This document shows positions 56,593-64,000 of a stretch of 64,000 nucleotides of DNA, piece after piece (within the stretch, counting starts at the first letter, position 1; each line of letters opens with the position of its first letter). This DNA is from Linanthus parryae (taxonomy: Eukaryota > Streptophyta > Magnoliopsida > Ericales > Polemoniaceae). Location: assembly GCA_023055425.1 (NCBI GenBank), contig JALGPY010000007.1, positions 85,957,136 through 86,021,135 on the forward strand, in the 5' to 3' direction. A model generated the notes under the pieces. It saw only the letters and a program-made list of their open reading frames with translations. It searched no databases and was not told the DNA's origin. Made by a program: the position numbers and the translations under genes.

Positions 56593-58632
56593 TTAGTTTG
56601 TTCCCTATGGCCGTAACTAGTTTTTGCTAGCGTGTTAGCTCCACTACATTACAGTTGTAAGCCTGAATTTTGTATCAGTAGAAGGGGAAATGGACCAGTC
56701 TGTGTGAGGCTTAAAACAGTGCCATCTATAGCTATTACAAGAGGTCGTTTACTCGCTACAAGCTCGAAATTAACGACACCTCTGTACAGCCCCAGAGTCT
56801 TGACTGAAGATGTCGCAGTATTATTTGGAGAGAGAGTACTAATAAGTTAAAAATGTCCCTGGAGGCCTAATTTTAGAAGTAAGATTTTAATTTGATAAAA
56901 TCGGAGTCCTATTTCGAGAAATAGATTTCAAATTTTCTCAAAGTTCAATTTCCAAAAATAGAGCTTCTGAGTTCAAATAATCATATGCATGCTTCCTCGT
57001 TTGTTGCACTCTGATTGGCTCAATAGGGTTCCGGATTCTTTTCTGAAAATCAAAAATATTTGGAACCCTTTTTTTATTATCTTACCGACATTTTTTAGAT
57101 ACACAAAATTTTGTGACGACAATTGGAAAATAGAGATTCGGGCAGCTAGGGTGGTAGATTCGGGCAGCTAGGGTGGTTGATTCGGTAGTTCATGAGGTCC
57201 CGGATTCAAACCCGGTTAACGACAAAACAATTTCTCAAAAAAAAGTAGGAATTCGGTTTTAAGAAAATTACACAATAATCTAATCCATTTGCACACTCAA
57301 AACAAAAATGAGCTCGCTTAATTCCAAAACTAAAAGAGCTAAGCTGAAAGGCTTGCTTAAATCCAAACAGCATCCATAACTCCATAAGACCCCGGGTGTT
57401 GAAAGTAAGGACTAGTACGAGATACACAAAGAAATGAGGCCGGCATCACAATCTATTGTCTATCCATAGGGGAGAAACACTGCAGTCAACAGCAACTACA
57501 ATTCTCTTTGAGGTAACTAGTAATTTCTTCCAGTTTTGTCTGCTTTCCTTTGTATTTAGAATATAGTAGAACACTAAAAAGAGATGAGAATCTCAGTGTT
57601 TTCTGACAATTTTAACCATTGCTCTCTCCATTCATATCTTCTTACCCGAAAGTATTCTTCATAGTAGGGCATACGGAAGTTTTCTTTCTTTCTCGTCATA
57701 TAGTTACATCTAATTATTTCCTTTTTCTTTGAGTAGTTACATCTGATTCTAAATTTGCTCATAGCAGCTCAGAACCTGGGACGGGCAGAGAGGCGCCCCA
57801 AGAGTAATGGATACTGGACAGTCGTGATAATAGTCGACCCTTAGTTGCAAACTTGTCGGGTGACAGTACATATTAACACATCTAAAATAGGCTAAAGGGT
57901 GTGTTTCTCAGGCATACCACAACAATGTTTCATATTGTGGAGAAGGTGGTCAAAAGGTAGGAGTAGGACGTAATTTTGATAATAAAGCGAAAAGTGCACA
58001 TGATGGGGTATGGGATATGTATCGCAATTTAACAAGAAACAATGGTGGTATTTGATGAAACAATGGTGGTATTTTGATTTTGTTGGTGCGCGTCCCACTA
58101 TTTAATAATGTTCACAATTTGTTTTAGTGCGTATTGTTTTTGGCTGTACTCGTCTCGGGACGACTCCACATTACATTACCGGAGAAGATGAGACAAATGC
58201 GAACACATCACTGATACTATATCTTCAAAGGAAAGATTTCTTTGTAATGACCAGCCCAATCACCACTTCAGAGCAATTAGTCAAGTACTAGTATTCTATC
58301 ACCAGTCGTACTTTTGGATGGATGTAGGGATTTCGAAAGAAGGGAAAAATGCTACTGGTTCGAAAAATTTGAGTATTTTTACATTATCCAGAGCATCACG
58401 TGTAATACATATTTTGATGACTCAGGAACCAGCACAACCGTTACTTTTTAGGTGTGCACTGGATAAATTCGCTCTAGTGCTATAGCTTACAAACTACACT
58501 AAAATGGTAAATCAACTTGAGAAAACTCGGGATAACATCGCAGACAAGAAAGTCAATAGGCAACATTTCTTTCAAGGTTCGAACTCAAGACTTCCAAGCA
58601 GACACCCAAAAACTTAAGCATTCAAACCTAAC
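56593..58632. other. Non-coding region downstream of the DOG1-like gene
   Basis: The 3'UTR of the DOG1-like gene presumably lies in its first 200-300 bases. A 23-bp direct repeat, gattcgggcagctagggtgg plus three bases, occurs at about 57136 and 57159. A B-box-like cccggattcaaacccgg lies near 57198 without a recognisable tRNA fold. No TE protein motif or convincing ORF was seen. Confidence 0.5.
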
Positions 58633-58981
58633 TGTTATGACAAACCACCTCACGAACGAAGAACGAATAAAAGAAGAACACGAATATTTTACGTGGTTCG
58701 CTAGCAAAATATTTGCTAACTACCTCCACGGCGGAAAACACTCTTTATTCACTTAAGAGGAACAATTACAATGTTTTTGCATACCTAGTAGAGAGACTAC
58801 TAGCTTCTTTATATAGTACCCTAGATGAAACCCACATGTCAAAGGTTTCCAAAACCAAATTGGAAACAAATTTGCTGCCCATAAGTTTCCATCTTTGATA
58901 TGGAAACAATTACTAACAATTGCTACCTCATTATTCCACCGCCTTTGACTAATTCAACACATTCAAGGCACCTCCTCAACA
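58633..58981 (-). repeat. 3' LTR of copia-3 (349 bp)
   Basis: It runs from TGTTATGACA to ...CTCCTCAACA. A TATA-like tttatatag near 58810 reads CTATATAAA on the minus strand. The polypurine tract lies at 58982-58994 (minus strand CAAGGTGGAGATT). Confidence 0.92.
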
Positions 58982-59125
58982 AATCTCCACCTTGACTTGA
59001 ATTCTCTTGTCAATAGCAGTTGCTCCTCTTCTCGTAAACAAAACTACGTCTTCTCCGCTCCCAATTGTCTCTCGTCACAGAGACTCACTGGACCCCCACA
59101 GGGTCCGACATGACCCCTAAGGGCC

Positions 59126-62100
59126 TCACTGGCTCGAGATGTTGAGCAATTCCAGACAATGCTGGAACTTGCTCTCCGGAACCGGTTTGGTGAACATATC
59201 TGCGGGGTTGTCAGCTGTCACCACCTTCTTCACCTTGATCCTGCTCTCGTTTCTCAGAAAATGATACCTGGCGTCGATAGGCTTGGTCCTTTCATGATGA
59301 ACATGGTCCTTAGTCAAGCAAATCGCACTCAAGCTATCACAGTAAACTATCGCCTGATCTTGAAGTAGCCCTAGATCATTGACCATTCCCTTAAGCCAAA
59401 TTGTCTCCTTTGCTGCTTCCGTTAGAGCCATATACTCCACTTCCGTGGTGGACAAAGTCACCGTCGGCTGTAGCGTAGCCTTCCAACTCACAACAGATGC
59501 TCCCAGAGCAAATACATAGCCTCTCATTGATCTTCTACTGTCAATAACCCCTGCATAATCCTCCTCCGAAAAACCAGCTACCAAGATGTCTTCACTAGCC
59601 CCATAACATAGGTCAATGTCTGACGTACCCTTAAGGTACCTGAATATGCGCTTCACCGCCTGCCAATGGTCCCTACCCGGATGAGCCATAAAACGACTAA
59701 CCACACTAACAGCGAATGCTATGTCTGGTCGAGTGCAGACCATAGCATACATGAGACTTCCAACTGCGCTAGCATATGGAACCTTGGACATGTACTCCTT
59801 CTCCTCTTCCGTCTGAACGGTGTACATTCCTAGCTTGCTGTTAGTTGCCATAGGAGTATCTATAGCTTTAGCTGATAACATCCCGAATCTTGCCAAGATC
59901 TTCTTGATGTATCCCTGCTGTGATAAAAAAAAAAAAAAAAAACAGCTTCTTCTTCTTCCTATCTCTATAGATCTCAACTCCCAATATCTTCCGAGCAGCT
60001 CCCAGATCCTTCATCTCGAATTCCGCGCTAAGGGACCTCTTCAGTTCTCTGATGTCCTTGATATCCCGAGTTGCAATCAGAATATCATCCACATACAGAA
60101 CTAGGTAAATACGTGATCCACCATGCAACTCTTTGTGGTACACGCAGCAATCATACTCGCACTTGTGGTAACCAATCTTCAACATGAAGCTGTCAAACCT
60201 CTTGTACCATTGCCTCGGCGAATTCTTAAGTCCGTAGAGAGATCTCTTCAGCTTGCACACGTGATTCTCTCTTCCAGGAACTTGGAACCCCTCCGGTTGG
60301 CTCATGTATATTTCCTCCTCCAACTCTCCGTGCAGGAAAGCTGTCTTGACATCCAATTGCTCAAGCTCTAGGTCGTGGTGTGCCACTAAAGCTAGTAACA
60401 CCCGGATAGAAGTATGTCTGACCACCGGTGAGAAGATCTCGTTGTAGTCAACTCCCTCTTTCTGACTGAACCCTCTTGCAACTAACCTTGCCTTATACTT
60501 GACGCCCTCTCCAGATGTAGTTCCTTCCTTTCTTCTGAAAACCCACTTGCAGCTGACTATCTTCCTTCCCGCTGGCAATTTAACAAGCTCTCAAGTCGAG
60601 TTCTTGCTAAGAGACTCCATCTCTTCTCCCATCGCGGCAATCCACTGTGCTGACTCAGAACTAGATATAGCGGCCTTGTAGGAGGATGGCTCGTCCTCTA
60701 CCTCTTCCGCTACCTGTAATGCATATCCCACCATACCGTCATCTCTGTATCTCGCTGGAGGCTTTATGACTCTCCTTGGTCTTCCTTCAGCAATACTTTG
60801 ATGAACCGGTTCCTCTGGTGTATACGCATCCTCACTATCAGACTCTTCTGCTTCTTCCTCTTCGGCTTCCGGCGGCGGTGTAAGGATTTCGGAATCCTTA
60901 GGATCAGTAGAATCCGACTCTCCCTCCACCTTCTTCTTTGCATCCCCAAGCACCACCTCCACGGAGTTTTTCAACATACAGTAAAACCTCTATAAATTAA
61001 TACTCGATAAATTAATAACTTCGATAAAATTAATAATTTGTTCAGTCCAAACTTGGGACCAATACAAAATTGGACCCCAATCGATAAAATAATAAGATAA
61101 TATTTTTGTTGAAAACACAGTGTATATATATTGGTCCCACAAAACTATAAATTAATAATTACTAAAATATTCTAAATTCTAATATTGGCTAGTGAGAAAT
61201 GAATATATAGTCACTTATTTTTTGTTGAACTTCAGATCTATTATGAGTTCATCTTTAAATCTCCCCATTTCACTTAAGAGTTTGGGCATTGTCTTCTCCT
61301 TTTGCAAGTTGTGAAGAGTTGTTACCGCTTGCAATGCTTCTTTCCGAGTGACCGGTTCCAATGCTATTAAATCATCCTCAACATGGTCATGGACCGGATT
61401 TGAATAGTATCCGCCACAATTTCTTCAATGCTTTGAACCTCGTAATACTCATTACTTTTACCAGGTTAATCTAGGAAGTGATTCACTTCCATTTAATAAG
61501 GATAAAACTTGTTTGTTTTTAACTAACATACATTGTAAATAGTACATTGAACTTCAAAATTTAAAGATCATACGTACAATCTCTTTAAATTAATAAATTA
61601 TTAATTTATCGATATAATAATATCTCGCTAAATTAATAAAATATTCCGGTCCCAACATTATTAATTTATAGATTTTACTGTATGAGACTCATTAAAGACT
61701 ACACTTCTGCTAAGTATAATCTTGTTGTCTGCCCATATCTTGTAACCCTTCACACCTGTTCCGAAACCCATGAATACTCCCTTCTTAGCTCTTGGTTCTA
61801 GCATCAACGTGATAATTGGCAACACAACCAAATACTCACAAATCCGAGTAATCCACTGCATTATCGGTCCAGACTTCCATAGGAATCTTGCATCCTATAC
61901 CTGTGTGCGGGCTCCGATTTATGAGATAGCATGCCATGGAAACTGCCTCTCCCCAGAAACCTCTAGAAAGACCTGCATTCGAAAGAATGCACCTTGCTTT
62001 CGCTAAAAGTGTCTGATTCATTCTCTAGGCTACATCGTTCTGCTGCGGTGTGTGCCGAACGGTGCGATGGCGTGCTATTCCCTGATCCTTGCAGAATTCA

Positions 62101-62777
62101 TCAAACTCTGATGAACAGAACTCTAAGCGGTTGTCCGTGCGCAGCCTCTTCACCTTCTTTCCCACCTGATTCTCTACTAGTGTCTTCCACTCCTTGAATC
62201 TTGCGAAGGCTTCACTCTTGTGCTTCATCACGAATATTCAAGTCATCCTGGAGTAGTCGTCTATGATGCTTAGGAAATACCTGTATCCTCCAATCGCCTC
62301 GACTCGAGATGGACCCCAGCAATCCGAATGGATATAATCAAGAGTACCTTTCGTTCTATGAACCGCCTTAGGGAACTTGCTACGCTGTAGCTTCCCATAC
62401 ACGCAGTGCTCACAAAACCCTAGGCTCTTGGGCGCATGCCCGGTGAGATACCCCTTCTTGTGAAGTTCTAGCATTCCACGTTCACTCATATGACCGAGCC
62501 TCATATGCCACAGCTTGGTTAGATCAGCTTCCTTAATCCCGGCTGAGACAACTCCAGCAGAACCTGTGATCGTCGAACCTTGCAACATGTACAAAGTCCC
62601 ATTCTTGACTCCCCTGAGAATCACCTTAGAACCCTTGCAGACTTGTAGATCTCCACCTTCACCTTTGAAACTGTATCCCTTGTTGTCGAGTAGACTTAAG
62701 GAGATCAGATTCTTCTTAATAAGTGGTACATGTCTGACTTGCTCCAAGGTACATAACTTCCCTTCATTCGTCTTCAA
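59126..62777 (-). pseudogene. Copia-3 integrase, RT and RNase H
   Basis: The integrase has the HHCC-type region (HMRLGHMSERG ... CEHCVYGK, near 62510-62395) and HSDCWGPSR. After a stop near 62238 comes RTDNRLEF, with Asn in place of a usual Gly-type residue. Core sequence continues to about 61690, where the inserted element lies. RT (60578-59868) has KWVFRRKEG, VKTAFLHGEL and an intact LYVDDILIA near 60090. RNase H (from about 59930) has STTEVEYMAL, YCDSLSAI and NPADMFTKPV near 59180. An 18-base A run at 59925-59942 shifts frame between RT and RNase H. Apart from these breaks the domains are well preserved. Confidence 0.9.
60979..61680 (-). mobile_element. pogo/Emigrant-type DNA element (702 bp)
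   Basis: It has inverted ends CAGTAAAACCTCTATAAATT (left) and CAGTAAAATCTATAAATTAA (right, inward), with TA on both sides (60977-60978; 61681-61682), the Tc1/mariner-pogo target. The interior on the minus strand still reads as the tail of a plant pogo-like transposase (EYYEVQSIEEIVADTIQIRS near 61447-61390; then in another frame ALEPVTRKEALQAV near 61370-61330, ending at a stop near 61233). It is thus an internally deleted relative of a full transposon. It interrupts copia-3 pol. Confidence 0.85.
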
Positions 62778-62854
62778 TCTGAGTCGCTCCCAATCACCTT
62801 ACAGACGGCTCTGTTTGCCATGTAGACAGACCCTCCATTCGTTTGGTTGTACGT

Positions 62855-63781
62855 CTAGAATAGCTCCTTGTTAGAGAAAATATGATAGGAAGCTCCGGAA
62901 TCAAGGACCCACGCATCTTGAGAGTGCGTGACAACATCCGCCATTAGAACGTAATCATCCTCGGACGAGTTACCTTGTTCTGCTACGGCTGCGGATCCAT
63001 TTTGCCCCTGTTGACCTCGTTTCGGGCAATCTCTCTTCCAGTGCCCTTTTTCCTTGCAAAAGGCACATACATCCTTGGGTAACTTAGAACCTGAGAACTG
63101 CTTCTTCTTGTTCTTCTTACCCTTCTTGCTTCCCCCCGTTGCCATCAGTCCGGAAGCATGGTCCTCTATACCTGTGCCTGCACCCTTATGGCGCAGTTCC
63201 CTAGCATGGAGTGCCGATCTCACCTCCTCTAAGGATAAGTCGTCCTTGTTCACAATGAACGACTGCACGAAGTTCTCATATGATGGAGGTAACGAGATCA
63301 ATAACAAAAGTGCAGCATCCTCATCCTCCACCTTCTCGCCAATATTACGCAAATCTGACAGAATTGTGTTCAATTGATCAAGATGGTCCTTGAGAGCCGT
63401 ACCTTCGAGCATCCGCAGGGTGAAGAGCCTTTGCTTTAGCATCAACTTGCTAGTGAGACTCTTCCTCATGTAGAGACTCTCCAACATGAGCCAGAGCTTC
63501 GCTGCTTCCTTCTGATCTGCGATCTCGATGATCACGTCATCCGATAAGCACAGCATAATCGTTGCGTGTGCCTTCTCCTCCATCGCTTTGAACTCCGCTG
63601 ATGCAAAATTCATGCCTCCCTTGTCCGCGGTCAAAGGTGCCCACAAGCCTTGCGATTTGAGCAAAGCCTCCATCTTTATGTTCCACAGACTGAAGTTGTT
63701 CCCTCCTGTGAACCTGTCGATCTTCAACATCGATCCGGACATCGTTCTTGGTGGATCTTGAACTCTAGTCGCGTGCTCCAC
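62855..63781 (-). CDS. Copia-3 gag and protease start (308 codons)
   Basis: ATG at 63781 (MEHATRVQDPP), about 100 bases inside the PBS. The gag part has KIDRFTGGNNFSLWNIKM, the UBN2-type capsid region, and a Lys-rich stretch (GSKKGKKNKKKQF). The zinc knuckle CAFCKEKGHWKRDC lies near 63070-63030. The protease active site WVLDSGASYHIFS lies near 62915-62875. A TAG at 62855-62857 ends it where the polyprotein should continue. Gag packages RNA in cytoplasmic particles; the protease would cut the polyprotein. Confidence 0.92.
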   Translation of the reverse strand: MEHATRVQDPPRTMSGSMLKIDRFTGGNNFSLWNIKMEALLKSQGLWAPLTADKGGMNFASAEFKAMEEKAHATIMLCLSDDVIIEIADQKEAAKLWLMLESLYMRKSLTSKLMLKQRLFTLRMLEGTALKDHLDQLNTILSDLRNIGEKVEDEDAALLLLISLPPSYENFVQSFIVNKDDLSLEEVRSALHARELRHKGAGTGIEDHASGLMATGGSKKGKKNKKKQFSGSKLPKDVCAFCKEKGHWKRDCPKRGQQGQNGSAAVAEQGNSSEDDYVLMADVVTHSQDAWVLDSGASYHIFSNKELF

Positions 63782-63876
63782 CTAGATCGCAAAACCCTAG
63801 CTTTGATTTCACCAAGTTGTGAAACCCTAGCTTTGCTCCGCCTTGATCTTGATCTTGAAACACCGTCAACCTCGAG

Positions 63877-63887
63877 CTCTGATACCA
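63877..63887 (-). other. Primer-binding site of copia-3
   Basis: The plus strand ctctgatacca gives minus-strand TGGTATCAGAG, three bases from the LTR: initiator tRNA-Met type. Confidence 0.9.
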
Positions 63888-63890
63888 GTT

Positions 63891-64000
63891 TGTTATGACA
63901 AACCACCTCACGAACGAAGAACGAATAAAAGAACACGAATATTTTACGTGGTTCGCTAGCAAAATATTTGCTAACTACCTCCACGGCGGAAAACACTCTT
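63891..64000 (-). repeat. 5' LTR of copia-3, partial
   Basis: The first 110 bases match 58633-58745 closely, apart from a 3-bp difference in the gaa-rich stretch (aaaagaagaaca versus aaaagaaca). The rest lies beyond the window. Confidence 0.95.

Larger units (their letters stand above)
58633..64000 (-). mobile_element. Tnt1/Tork-like Ty1/copia element, right LTR cut by window edge
   Basis: A left LTR at 58633-58981 and the start of the matching right LTR at 63891 both begin TGTTATGACAAACCACCTCA. Between them on the minus strand are PBS, gag-protease, integrase, RT and RNase H. The right TSD lies outside the window; the left flank pentamer is ctaac. A pogo/Emigrant-type element (60979-61680) interrupts pol. 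Coding frames are long and only lightly damaged, so the insertion is fairly young. Confidence 0.93.

Noticed and set aside
57180..57230. tRNA gene or SINE suggested by cccggattcaaacccgg
   Set aside because: B-box-like only; I could not fold acceptor, D and anticodon arms around it, nor match a SINE body.
58570..58625. tRNA-like ggttcgaactcaagac near the copia-3 left end
   Set aside because: A B-box-like match without a convincing A-box or SINE tail; too weak to annotate.

Overview
This window is repeat-rich plant nuclear DNA, most likely from a eudicot. One host gene looks intact: a single-exon DOG1-domain gene at 55855-56592 (+). Almost everything else is transposable elements, many inserted inside one another. 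Boundaries were read from TG...CA LTR ends, primer-binding sites, terminal inverted repeats, target-site duplications (TSDs) and the reading frame of the interrupted element. No database search was possible, so family names rest on motifs.

Layout, left to right. (1) 1-897 is the 5' end of a minus-strand Ty3/gypsy element whose primer-binding site matches tRNA-Trp. It is inserted in an older minus-strand Ty3/gypsy gag-protease remnant (898-2509), whose own LTR (2559-3477) carries a 676-bp hAT-type non-autonomous element (2645-3320). (2) 3478-6054 has no recognisable gene, but holds a degenerate duplication and a tRNA-derived SINE (5750-5920). (3) 6063-15437 is a hAT transposon into which a second copy of the same family jumped (8094-12093, TSD tcaatggg). 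The resulting adjacent 5' ends have become four tandem promoter/5'UTR units. Both transposase genes are dead. (4) About 15670-53800 is one old minus-strand L1-type LINE split into five pieces by later insertions.

The LINE insertions are: a long LTR-like element (15863-33002) containing a chromodomain Ty3/gypsy (17960-32411), itself containing a Ty1/copia element (21409-29888); a solo LTR (33782-35621) containing another solo LTR (34217-35448); a SIRE-like Ty1/copia element with an extra ORF region (about 36202-47005), containing a solo LTR (43094-45805) that contains yet another (43928-45208); and a second long LTR-like element (49345-51590). Joining the flanks at several junctions restores LINE reading frame, which supports this order.

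(5) 53801-55680 is non-coding and forms the upstream side of the DOG1-like gene. (6) 56593-58632 holds nothing I can name. (7) 58633-64000 is a minus-strand Tnt1/Tork-like Ty1/copia element cut by the window edge, with a pogo/Emigrant-type element (60979-61680) inserted in pol.

Nothing here resembles a novel defence or metabolic system. The most unusual structures are the self-nested hAT with its promoter array, the dispersed 16-bp palindromes and extra ORF region of the SIRE-like element, the row of strong hairpins in a copia leader, and the tRNA-Trp primer-binding site.
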